This document shows positions 23,326-34,465 of a DNA stretch of 64,000 nt, piece after piece; within the stretch, counting starts at the first letter, position 1, and every line of letters begins with the position of its first letter. The stretch is taken from assembly GCF_050947875.1 (NCBI RefSeq), contig NC_134570.1, positions 104,425,122 to 104,489,121 on the forward strand. Reading direction: 5' to 3'. Under the pieces are notes generated by a model. It was not told the origin of the DNA. It saw only the letters and a list, made by a program, of their open reading frames with translations, and did not search any database. The position numbers and the translations under genes are program-made. Origin of the DNA: Dermacentor variabilis (lineage: Eukaryota > Arthropoda > Arachnida > Ixodida > Ixodidae).

Positions 23326-23565
23326 CAAGGTTTTTAGGTGCCGAAACCGCGATTTGTTTTGTGGCACGCCGTAACAAAGTAATTTAGACCATCCGGGGTT
23401 CTTTAATGTGCACCTAAGTCTAAGTGCACGAGCGCTTTTTTGCATTGGTCCTTTATCGGACAACAACGCTGGGAACATCGCTTTCAACAACAGCAGCTGC
23501 GAGCGAACCCTCTACCTTTTAATGGGCAGCACAATATCTAGCCAGTGAGCTACTGCGGCGGCCCC
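23326..23565 (+). mobile_element. SINE-like repeat, diverged copy
   Basis: The 5' part reads GGTGCCGAAACCGCGATTTG, then GGCACGCCGTAACAAAGTA, CATCCGGGGTTCTTTAATG and GTGCACCTAAGTCTAAGTGC. It corresponds block by block to the copies at 15188-15412 (minus) and 27155-27385. The 3' half is more diverged and ends with AGCCAGTGAGCTACTGC. There is no coding content. Confidence 0.6.
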
Positions 23566-23795
23566 TCTTGCCATTCAATATTACGTCCGCGACACGCGCA
23601 CGATTCAACCCGCCTGCAACCCCTATGCGCCGCGACACAGCCACCGCATGATGATGATGATATTTACCTCTATTGGCATCCCCTTCGGAACGGGCACCGA
23701 GAAAAAGTCACCTCACCTGCTTGAGCTAACCAGCATTATACGTGCATAGCAGTCTAGCACTCTGCCTATCTCTCCTTGATCACTTCACTCACTCA

Positions 23796-24815
23796 TTAAG
23801 GGCCCTGTATCTGTAGTGTTAGTATGGACGTAAGCATTCTTGTTCTATCAATCTCTTTCCTGCTTTTTTCCCACCAATATTCCAAATCCCTTTCATATCT
23901 GGACTCTTGATCAGTAAAAGCTTCCATGCGCTTCGAATCCCAGCACTTCAGGAAAGTGCACGTTTCTCATTGGTCTTGCTAGGTGAATATCTCGCATTCC
24001 ATTACAATGTGCTAAATGGGTTGCAGAATTTTCCTGCTGCATACCCATACCCCACCCTGTTTCTATTATGTGCACCGGTACGATATTGTAGGTAGCCAGC
24101 TCAGGCCTCAAATAGCAAGACACTGCCCTTTGCGTCATCATGGAGATTTTCACTCCTGATTTCTGTCTTGCCGTTCTTGTAAATAACCATTAACTTTCCT
24201 GTCTTTCCTGTTTCCATCATTTGCATCCGGTTTACCGTATGGGCATGTCTCACTTTCGTTTTGATGGCTTCGGGCTGTATACTTCCACATTTAATTACCA
24301 CGCTTTCGAGGTACATATATCTGTGCATTTAAGCCACTCATTTCTTTTCATCTATGCACATTATGCCTTCTCCACAATTGATTTTGTTCTGTGCTTATCT
24401 TATATTAGGGAAAGGGTAACCAATATCCCCTGCACTGCCTCATTTGTGGTTTAGGCTGGGCCCCCAAAGCCAATCGGCCAACCATCATTTGCTTAACTTC
24501 CAACCCCGACAATATCTCTGGTTTTAAGCACAAAATGTGCTCTTCCACTATTAGAGCTGACGCCATTGATGCTGCCCGAATTTTCCATCTCACATTTATC
24601 GTAGCCCTAGAGTGCTCCGGGTTTCCGTATTCATCCATGTTCATCCTCAGAGTATCTAGGCGGGAGTTTGAGTAGGAATTTCCTTTCTTAATGCACAAAA
24701 CCAAGTGACTTCAATTGCTTGACTATGGGTATGACTAGCAGTTCAATTGCTACTGTGTCATTCTCGCTCGTGTTTTCACTGAAGCTTATAATTACTGGCT
24801 TCTCTGTGGCAAAAA
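23796..24815 (-). pseudogene. unidentified broken reading frame, protein-coding in character
   Basis: Minus-strand frames join into a coherent protein-like order. About 24800: PVIISFSENTSENDTVAIE. 24700-24480: NSRLDTLRMNMDEYGNPE and GRAHFVLKTRDIVG. 24230-24100: KTGKLMVIYKNGKTEIRS, then DAKGSVLLFEA. 24110-23930: VPVHIIETGWGMGMQQEN, HLAHCNGMRDIHLARP, MRNVHFPEVLGFEAH. 23918-23796: FTDQESRYERDLEYWWEK, then KEIDRTRMLTSILTLQIQ and a TAA stop. At least three frame changes and several stops interrupt it. The composition and motif density are those of a real former protein. I do not recognise the family; it could be a domesticated or transposon-borne gene repeated in the genome. Confidence 0.5.
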
Positions 24816-27154
24816 AATATCGCCTCGTTGCCCCTCACGTCCTTAGCGCAAGCTTCAGTCCCCAAGTTAAATTTTAATGGGAATTTCATGACGAATAAAA
24901 AAAAAACCATTGAATGACTCTACTTCAGCGCATGAGGTCTATAGTACAGCACACACTGAATATGAGGAAACTGCGAAGGAAAGCTGCCACATCTGGAGTT
25001 CTTGTAGAGAGATAGAAGAGAGAGGAAAGGCAGGGAGGTCAAGGTGGGTGGCAGGTTCAGTTTCTACCCTACGGTGTGGGCGAATATTTAGTTTCACCCG
25101 TGCACGGGAGACATCAAGCACGAAACAGCTGTTTCTTACAGTTTCATACATGTTTCTACGTATTCAGTGGCGGTGTGCTAGGCTCAGCATTAGGTCCAGT
25201 CCCTTTTTGAGCAGCCGTAGTCAGTTTATGGTAATTTGTCCACTTGAGAAATCAACGCATAAAGAGAGAGGAACGCCATGCAGACAGATGTAAATATTAC
25301 CTACCAAATTATCTTGAGAGCAAATTTATCACTAGGTCCCGCTCTTCATGTGTTCGTAGTAAACAGCGTCTCATTCTCTCAACATCGCAGCTCATGGCTC
25401 TTTCAGTTGATGGCGTGGTCTTTACCAGTCGCTGCATATCTTCTCAAATTACTGCGAGTAGTCGCGGTCCATATTGCCGTAGTTATAAAAAAATTACCGT
25501 GTGTTCAGACAACAGCAGTTAACTATCCACATTACAAACCCTGGATAGCATAATATCTTCAGGCTCCTTCATGGAATGGAAAACAGGCCCAGAAAAATGT
25601 CGCTGGCTGTTAGTTAATAGGTCCAACCAACCCAAGGCATACCGAAAAACACCGCTTTCTATACTCGGTTCAATGAAGCTTGCACTAGAGAAATCCATGA
25701 CCTTGCATTTAGCCCACGGGGACAAAAACATTCATTACGGTTGACAAAAGAAGAGCGAACATGTTTTATCTTTTCATCTATCGCCGTCATTCTCCTGTTA
25801 CCGCTTTCATGTTGGTTTCTTTTGCTTGTTGTCCGGCGCTTGGCTCTCACTTTTCCTTTTCCCCGCGTTCATTTCTTGTTTGGCGTAATTCCAGTTATGC
25901 ATCCGTCATGTGGCTTCTCCACGAATAGAATAAACACAGCTTCACGAGGCACTTTAGACCAGCTTGATAATCCGATTTCGCGTTTGTTACCGGCAGCCGC
26001 CGTCGTATTACGTTGACGCAAGCAAAAGGAAGAATGGCTCAGGGTAGACAAGGCCTCATAGGCAAAAATAGGTCCACGCAGCGAAGCAGCGGTACGCCCC
26101 TTTGCCGTGTTTCATCTAGGCGAGACCTTGCAAACCTGTTTTGCCTCTCTTTAGGACGCGCGATAATTATAAACAGGAACAAACTAACACGGTTGTAATT
26201 TCTACGCACAAGATAAACATCGGCGTTTGAGAATTCTTTTATTCTTTGGGGGATTCGTACGAGCGGTTCTTGCTACTTCCGTAAATATTGTATACAATCT
26301 ATGCAAACATGTTATCCACTGGATCGAATGCGCTAACTTTGGTACGATGCTAAGCACCTTTGTTTACTTGGTAATTTACTTTGTTGAAATTTACTTTTTT
26401 TGCTTGGTAATTACTTTGGTTACATGGCAATTCGCAACATCGACACTGTTTTTTTACGCGCAATTTAACATTTCACAGTTTACGTATGCGTGACGTAAAA
26501 GAGTTGAGCAGTCTGCCCTAACGTGCCTGTCTTGGAAGCGACCAGGAATGCTAAACACCCGACAGATTCATAAAATCTAGCCCCGCGTCTATACACCACA
26601 GCCATTTTTGCTTGATGGTAGGCGCAAGTTACAGCCAAATACCAGATGCTGTTTCTATGCTTTCCGACCCTTTATATAAATTGCTGGTTTGATGGCACCA
26701 CCAAATTAATTGAACTGTTGAATATAGGGCACCATTAATGAAAAAGTACCAAACATTCATCAAATATTCCTGTCTAGCGTGATTCTCAATATAAGCACGG
26801 CTTCATTTAGTCCTTCAAAATGAAATGCATTGTGCAAACAGTAACAAATAATATTATCTGCAGTGAGCAGAACATGACAAATTTTTCTCACAGTAGATAA
26901 CTGATGTAAAGGAAGGCTCACAATGCGTCCGAATGATTGATTATTATAAGCATGAAGGTGCATTGACGTACTAACTTCAAGCAGCGAGCAAACACAACAT
27001 AACATCATAGTAGATCGCTAGAGGGGCCGAGGCGTACCCAAACGCCCAGGACTGGGCATTGTACTGCATTTTGTTAGCGGTGCTTGGCCATGCCCGGGCC
27101 TCTTCTACTCAAAGCTAATTTCCTGCGTTTTACGTGCCTGAAGTACGACCTGGT
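24816..27154. other. no supported gene
   Basis: Short frames on both strands without recognisable domains. The part near 26330-26440 is T-rich with repeated CTTGGTAAT and TTTACTTTG units. Nothing else could be supported. Confidence 0.4.
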
Positions 27155-27385
27155 TATGAGGCATGTCGTAGTGGGGGCTCCGTTATGATTTCGACTGCGT
27201 GGCATTCTTTAAAGTGCAGCAAATGCACTATAAACCAGTATTTTGGTGTACCGCTCACGTGCGTCAGGAGTACGAACACATTGGAATGCGGCTCTCGTGG
27301 CCGGGATCAAAACCGTAAGCTCGAACCCAGGAGCACAACGCCATCAACACTAGACTCCCGCAGTGGGTGGCCTGATGGGCTGGAG
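27155..27385 (+). mobile_element. SINE-like repeat, diverged copy
   Basis: Contains GAGGCATGTCGTAGTGGGGG, then GGCATTCTTTAAAGTGCAGC, and TCGTGGCCGGGATCAAAACC (the B-box-like region), then CACAACGCCATCAACACTAG. Block order matches the other two copies of this family in the window. Heavily mutated. Confidence 0.55.
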
Positions 27386-30300
27386 CATGCGCCAGTGACG
27401 TGGTTTCATGCAATGAGGAGCCTGTCGAGACTTAGAGCACAGACGGACGTGCTTGATGTAGATCAAAGGTATTTTGTGCAGTTATAAAGGACAAGTGTGG
27501 AAAAACTGGCGCTAGAAAGCTAATAAAGTGAGGAAACAGTTATCTTGAGGCACTCATCTGCAACACTCATCCTGAGGCAATTCTGTGTAGCTTGTGACCT
27601 GAACGGGCACCGCTGTGCCAGGACTTGGGAGTGAGCGTCCCATTCACAGTGCGTACGAGCACGGACGCGTCGGGCGTTAGCCAGTGTCGTTGGACGCGCT
27701 TATGCTATCGTTCAAAATGTCCTTCCATCATCGTGGTATGCCTACCACAGAACCATGAGCATTATTATTTCCGTTACACTCCCAAGCTGCCGTGGCGCCT
27801 CCTGGCCAACGCGTTCATGCCTCATTGAACATCGCTGTATTCTGCAACCGGGAAACATCAAAGAACGCATCGTGTAGTTATGTTGACGCTGTTTTCTTCC
27901 GTGATGATAAGGGTGTGTACAACATATATATTGCGGGAAATTCGTAGCCGCATCACAGCATGACACAAAAAATGATGGAAAAAGTGGAGGTTGCTTTGGG
28001 GCAATTGAATGGCATCCTCTTGAGATGAAATCTCTAAGAAAATATATATTTAATACATTGGTGCACTTTTCAAACAAACACAAAACAAATCCTAAGTGGA
28101 CATTTTCTTAAACGTCTCTCAGCTCGCAGTGTAGTGGCACTAACATTCTACAGCCACCAGTTTCCTGGGACCATGCCTTCTATGTGGTATCATGTGAAGA
28201 GCCCAGTACGAACATACATCCATCACTTGTGCCGCTGCCTTTCACATACAAGGTGAATGCTTCACTACATTGCTTGAATGTCCCAAGCTTATCATGTGGG
28301 GAACTCCAGAGAGGGTACCTTCGTTACCTGCTGAGTGAATGACCGCATTGCTGAAGTTCTTCATTGACTCACGCAGGCGACAGGCCCACTCGTTTCCATT
28401 TGAGTAATTTGCATAATCGAGGCAAGCAGAGGTTGAAACTCAAGCGTGCCAAGAAACAAACAAGCAACCAAACAATCTTAATTCTGTCATGGTCATATAA
28501 TAATAATACCTGTTACAACCGAGGAACATTCTTGCGTTGTAAAATTCATCCCTTGATTAACCTACGGGACAGTTCAGCAATTTTCCTGCTAAATCTAAAC
28601 ATTCTAATATTTTACACCGCGTACGACCAAGAAAACTTCGAGCGTTGCAAAATTGCTCCCTTTGTTAACACACAACACTATCGAGAAACAGCCGCATTAA
28701 ATTCAATTAAAGGAAGATAGAAATATATGCTCAACATATCAGAGAAATTTACCATTGATGAAAGAAATATCTGTACAACCACCTTTCTGCTCAACAATAA
28801 ACAAATGAGTTAATGCTCAGGCCATGAATTGATGAGAGCCACTGTACTTTCAAAGCCAAGCCCCCGAAAGTTTCCACGAATCATAGCATCAGTTTCGAAT
28901 GCCAGAAATGACACAATGGGCATCCCCACGCAGGAGCTCTTGATCCCTGGAAACTTTCAGAAACCCCGTAAAAATATGCCGTTCCTTTTAGATTTTATCC
29001 CACTTCTAACGTTTTATGGGTGCATTTAATGATTTATACTGCTTTTCTTTCTCCAACCTATAAGGTGAATTACATCTGCAGGAACTTCTTTATTAGTAGA
29101 TAAGTTCAATGCCTACAATATGAGGAGAGGAAAAAAAACTCGTGTGCAGTCTTTACCATGACCCCAATGGGCTACACACCTGCCCAGTGAAGGTCATACC
29201 TTGAACAACGTTTGCAATGTCATTTCCATGTACGCAGGCGACAACGCTACATGTGTGAATGGACACATCGAGATGGGTTAAAATGTTGGATTAGAGGCAG
29301 GGATGATTCCTTTTTCATGGCGTTTTCTCTGTCATCGGTTCTTTTTGTGTTTGCCACGGGGAAAAGGCTGTTGCCTTAATCAGCACAATACAAGTCAGGC
29401 TAAAGTCATAGTGGCTACAGGCGTCATTTGTGACATGAAAAGACGTGTGTTTTATATAAACTTCCTAGTTCAACAGGTCAGTATTTAGTCTTCTTTATCG
29501 CACCGGAAGTACAATATTTTGTGTATTTTTATTGTCATCATCTACTACACAATAGAAAAGAAGGCGCAACATTACAGGTGCTCGAGAATCAGTTTAAAAT
29601 AGGGTATGATACGTGTTCTCAAAGATATGGATCAATCATTGTCTTGTTTTGAGGGGAAAGTTTAGGCGAAGAGAAAGTTGCGCTCGCAGAGGTAGCTTGA
29701 GTCTGCACAAGGCCACTCTGTCTGGCAAAATGCCAAGAGGAAGTCAAGCACGGAGCCGTTGGTCGGATCAGGCTCTCGGATTTTTTCATGATGGCTTCAT
29801 CGACTTGTTTAGCTTGTACCGAACCGCATTGTGTACAACCCCTAATTAGGTGTCGGGCCGTTGGAGAGCACGCCACTTGGCAGTCAGAATGTTCTTGAAT
29901 ATTTGGGTCTATACGTCGACTCGCTTATATTTATCGCCTGTGATCGTGGTGGGTTGCGAGGTGTTATTGTGGTCAGTTCTAGTCGTCGTTTTTTGCAACG
30001 AAGCTGTTTATGGCTAAGCTTCCTTGCATTTTTCTTCTCGCAGGCTCTCGCAGGCTCTCTACTCGCAGGCTCTCCGCGTGGCCAAGAGGAGTTAGTGAAC
30101 TAATTGAATTTCTGAAAGTAAAATGCCTCATAAAATCCGTTAAGTACGACTTACACAAAACGTAGAGACATGATAGCGTCGCATTGTAATCTGAATATTT
30201 GAGAAACCATAATTCTGCTACGGGAAAACTCAAACACAAACCCCTTTTCCTGCTGAGGTTTGAGGTATGTCTTAATTTAAGAGCGTTGCGGCCCGCTCGG

Positions 30301-32079
30301 TTCCTTGAAACACCATAAAAAAAGAGCCACAGAGCTCGTCTACGTGCATAGCTCTTGCCGCCAGCATTCCACAAAAAATGTTATGGCTACATTCGCTGCA
30401 GTTCCCGGGAAACATCAGAAAGAGTCAGGTATATTTGGCTGTTATCGCGTTCCACTTTTAAAGGTGAAGCTTAAGCATTCTTCTATGTGAGCTTACCTTT
30501 CGTCACGATGACCACTGATGAAGACAATAAATGTGTTCGTACCTTTGTTTGTTGAAAATTCTGTTCACGTCGGTGTCGTGTGCTAGACAGCTTCACCTGG
30601 TCATCCACATTCGCAGAGTAGAATGGTTCCTGATTTTTAAAGCGAAGCTTTTTTTAGCTCTTCCTTCAACTTTTCAATTGTTGCGGCTGCTATTGTTGCC
30701 TTGCACGCCGCGTCGCGGTAGTTGAAAGCTTACGGTAGTTGTACAACCTGATCCCGTTTCGACGGAGTCGGGAAACGGGTGATTAACCTTACACCTCTGC
30801 GCTCGTGACTGTTCACCTAACATGTCACGGAAGAAAATGTGTCGTTAGAAAGCATTTCTTCCTCTCATCAGTAAGGGAATGAGTGAATGAATTACACGTC
30901 TCTCTGTGTTCTGTATATTACGTAGGCAAACACACGTGGTGCAGGCAAGGTAACGTTTTACATCAGATCACGACTTTCGCATGCGTCAACACCACCCCAA
31001 ATACCATCTATGCACGCGAACACCACATAAAGGTTCGCTTACATCGATTCCCACAGTGCGTTGTATCTGGATGTATTTCTTTTGATTGACTTCTCTGATG
31101 ATATTAGGAAGACTGGCCACGTTCATCACCGGTTTTTCTGGAAATATTACCTTTCTAATGCATATAGCGAAAGGACCAGGAGAATTGAGCAAATAATGCT
31201 ATACGCACACACGTACAACAAATTACGGACACTTAGTGTCAGCGTGCTGAAATCGATTAAGAGTGTAGTGGGTCCAAGAAGACGATTGGCACATTGCACC
31301 TGCGATGTTCAGCCAAGAAAACGAGCACTTGAAGAAAACAAAGGATAGTACGTAGAAACCATAAACCTCAAATGTATAAAAATGGGGAAATGGGGTGCAA
31401 GTACAAGGCACAAATGCAAAAACATATGTATTGATTTGATTATCGACATATGTGTACATAACTTTCATTCGCCAGTTCTATCCGGCAAGAAATAAACCTC
31501 GGGCCTGAACTTGCGGCTGAAGTGAACCCTCTGCTTACCCATGCGACTCCTATTCACTTTGTGGCGTGGACTGTTGGTACACGTGACCACATGGCGAAAG
31601 CACTGCCATGTTTAACGCGACGTTCTCTAGCAGCAACAGCTTCATTTGCGCTAGTTGGTTCACCTTGAAGGTTTTTTGAAGCAGCGCAATCGGAAGATGT
31701 CAAGGAAACAAACACAACAAGACTAGAGCTAGTCTTGTTAGCAATGACGAAAGAAGCCTTTTAAACGCGAAGCTTTTGTTCACGAACTTCGTCGCGTTTT
31801 TGTGACCGTCGGTGCTGTGACGTGGCTGTTTAGCCGAATAGGCCAACCAATTACAACGGAGGACGCGCGCATTTCACGTCACTGCCGCTGGGTTCCTTGT
31901 GCCACCACCAGATGGTGCTCACTCCCACGCATCTGCCGCAACGGTTATGCGGGTAAAAAAAAACAAAACCGGAAAAACGCCGCGACTACCCGCGATCCAC
32001 ATAGTTTCATTTTTGACTAGAGGGAACTGTAGCGGCAGTGTATACGGAGCTGGAAGAACGCCAGTTAAGCCAGCGTTGG
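27386..32079. other. no supported gene (4.7 kb)
   Basis: No frame here has a recognisable domain. A direct triplet of CTCGCAGGCTCT-type units is visible at about 30035-30075. The stretch 28490-28690 contains two similar segments (each with a GCGTTG(T/C)AAAATT string) about 125 bp apart, which may be an old tandem duplication. I see nothing else. Confidence 0.4.
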
Positions 32080-32290
32080 AATAATATATGTTGTATGGAT
32101 TTGCCTAAACTTCGTCCTTCTGGCTTTAAATGGCTTCGTAACTTTACTAACTGACCACTTTTAGGAAAGCACCGCGTTAGAAGCAAATAAGCCATATTAA
32201 AATTTTGCGGCGGCAGGATTCCAACAGAGGACCTCAAGCATAGAATCACAATACGAAAACCATTACGCCACGGACGCGTGGGCAAGCACA
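32080..32290 (-). mobile_element. tRNA-derived SINE
   Basis: On the minus strand the head reads GCGTCCGTGGCGTAATGG (tRNA-like 5' end with an A box), followed about 35 bases later by CTCTGTTGGAATCCTGCCGC (B-box region, where GGTTCGAATCC would be canonical). A non-tRNA body follows to about 32080 (GTTACGAAGCCATTTAAAG). The GGCGGC/GCCGCC ends could pair as an acceptor stem. This is a different SINE family from the copies at 15.2, 23.3 and 27.2 kb. It is not a functional tRNA gene, because the cloverleaf is degraded. Confidence 0.6.
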
Positions 32291-32854
32291 ACCACCGCTA
32301 TTATCAGTGATCACGGGCGCTTGCAGTACCTCGTCACCTTCTGCATTAAAGAAATATAAATCGCTATGAAATTTAGTCCATTTTCGGTCCACATAAAGCC
32401 CAATAAACGAAACCACATGAACGTCTGAAGCTCCGGGTGTGAAGATCAGACAAATCCATATGCTACACATCATTCCCAGGGTGGCTGAACGATCGCAGCG
32501 CCACACTACTCTCTAGCACCTGCAGGAAACTCTATACGACAACCTGTATGGAGCTCGCGCCTCCAATTTGAAGGCCTACTCACTAAGCTGTTCGCCTGCG
32601 CCATCTATAGTGTGAGTCGGGGCTCTGCTTGCCAAGAGAGATGTGAATATGCTTGCCGTTCTATACAATGGGAGCACCCAAATTCGTGTTTCGGCTCTTT
32701 ATTCGCTCGCACAAAGTGATATATATCCGTATAGGCTCCGCATAGCCGACTGTTAGGCTACTATGATGCCATCTTCCGTAGCGACGCGACTGCGCTAGAA
32801 AGTGGCTCTTCGGCTCGGCCAGCTCACCGCGTATTCCTTCACGCGCACTGTGCT
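32291..32854. other. no supported feature
   Basis: Nothing recognisable before the gypsy RT fragment starts. Confidence 0.4.
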
Positions 32855-34230
32855 ATGTACTGTACTATAACGGCTGCGGCCGTTATTCAACCATCTCACG
32901 GTCCCTGGGCATCTGCTGTCGTTCTCGATGGCAATAACAACGGGTCTATTTGTTTCTGCGTTCACTACCGTCGATTAAACAAGGCAACGCGCAATGACGT
33001 CTGTCATCTGCCGCACATCGACAACCCCCTAGACAGCTTTCAAGGAGCAGAATACGTTTCGTCCTTAGGCATGCGTTCTTTCTTACTACTGGCAGGTCCC
33101 TATGGCTGAAGCTGATCGCCAGGAAACTCCATTTATGACACCTCACGGCCTATATGAATTCAACGAACTTGCTTTGCGATGCACCTGCCACGTTTGATCG
33201 ACTCACGCACAATACGCTGCGTGAACTGAAGTATTGCATGTATTTATGTTATCTCGGACACTTCGTGGTTTTATTTCCTGATTTTCCTACCCACTTACTT
33301 CGCCTTAGACATTTTTGACATGTCTAATCAATGCTGGCTTGCAACTCAACCTAAAAAAAAAATGCCGTTTCGCCGTGCTCGCGCTCACCATCCCAGACCA
33401 CATCGCGGCGTCGGCGTTCTAGCCGACCTCACGAAACTTCGTGCTGTCGCTGAGCTCTCGAAGCCTGCTAATATCAAAAGAACTTCGTAATTTCGTGGGC
33501 CTATGCTCATATTTCCGCCGCTTTGTTCACAATTTCGCATAAATCATGTCGTCCCTTGACCCCGCGCCTGCGCAGTAGCGCGGATCTCTTCTCGTGGTCT
33601 TCGTCTTTTTACTTTCCACCTATGCTTCACAATTTCGACCCGAAAACTGCAACTGAAGTACATACATACGCCAGTGAAGTTGCTCTTGACGCCGTCCTCG
33701 TGCAACGAAAGCCCGCCAACTCCGAATACGTCATCGCCTATGCGAGTCGCACGCTGACAGAACGAGAAGCCAACTACTGCTTTACTTAAAACCAGTGCTT
33801 GGCTAAAATATGGGCGCTTGGCAAGTTCCGTCCATGCCTATACGGCCACCCATTGGACTTCCTAACGGAACACCACGCGCTTTACTGGCTCGCCACGATG
33901 AAAGAACCGTGTGGCTGTCTAGCACTCTGAGCACTCCGCATCCAAGAGTGAGATATTCGTGTCGTCTACTACTGCGGAGGCAAGCGCTCTCACGCAGGCG
34001 TCCTGTCCCACTCGCTTCTACTTCTAGAGTCGGCCTGTGGAACCATTTCCCCTCCCTCTATGTCATCTTTATATCTTGACTCATCTGGCGCCGAACAACG
34101 CCGTGGCCCGAGGATCTCTTTCCTTTTGGCCTATCTCTTTTGAAAATCGACCATCCATGCATCGCGATCCCTCCGACGCCAAGCTCTTGATTTCGCCATT
34201 CGTCTTCGGCTACGCCGAGGACATTCTCTA
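32855..34230 (+). mobile_element. Ty3/gypsy remnant: RT and RNase H
   Basis: The RT N-terminal half reads SHGPWASAVVLDGNNNGSIC then CVHYRRLNKATRNDVCHLPH, followed in another frame by TPHGLYEFNELALRC near 33150. The thumb region reads ELRNFVGLCSYFRRFVHNF at 33480-33540. RNase H is clear at 33610-33790 (NFDPKTATEVHTYASEVALD, then YVIAYASRTLTEREANYC) and further broken to about 34000 (LVCTHALTGVL region). Tether-like sequence (ALDFAIRLRL) follows to about 34230. The RNase H Asp is Tyr (TYAS for TDAS). Several stops and frameshifts; no LTR or gag. Dead copy, truncated at both ends. Confidence 0.82.
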
Positions 34231-34465
34231 GTGGCTACATTCTCGGTGAGGCCAGAACGCGTTATACGTAGGGCGATGCGAAAAGAATGAACTATGCAGA
34301 CAGGTGTGCCAGACTTTATGAGGATAGAAAAACCAGCAACATATATACATATCATGGCTGTAATCGTTGCAGAAACTGCTTCTTTTTATTGCCGCAACGC
34401 TTTTGTCTCTGCGCTTACCTCGTGTAACTTGTTTTTCGATCTAACCGAGAAACAGCCAAATCATC
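34231..34465. other. spacer between gypsy and LINE fragments
   Basis: No recognisable feature. Confidence 0.4.

Noticed and set aside
32080..32290. Possible functional tRNA gene on the minus strand
   Set aside because: B box is mutated, anticodon arm does not fold cleanly and a SINE body follows; treated as a tRNA-derived SINE.
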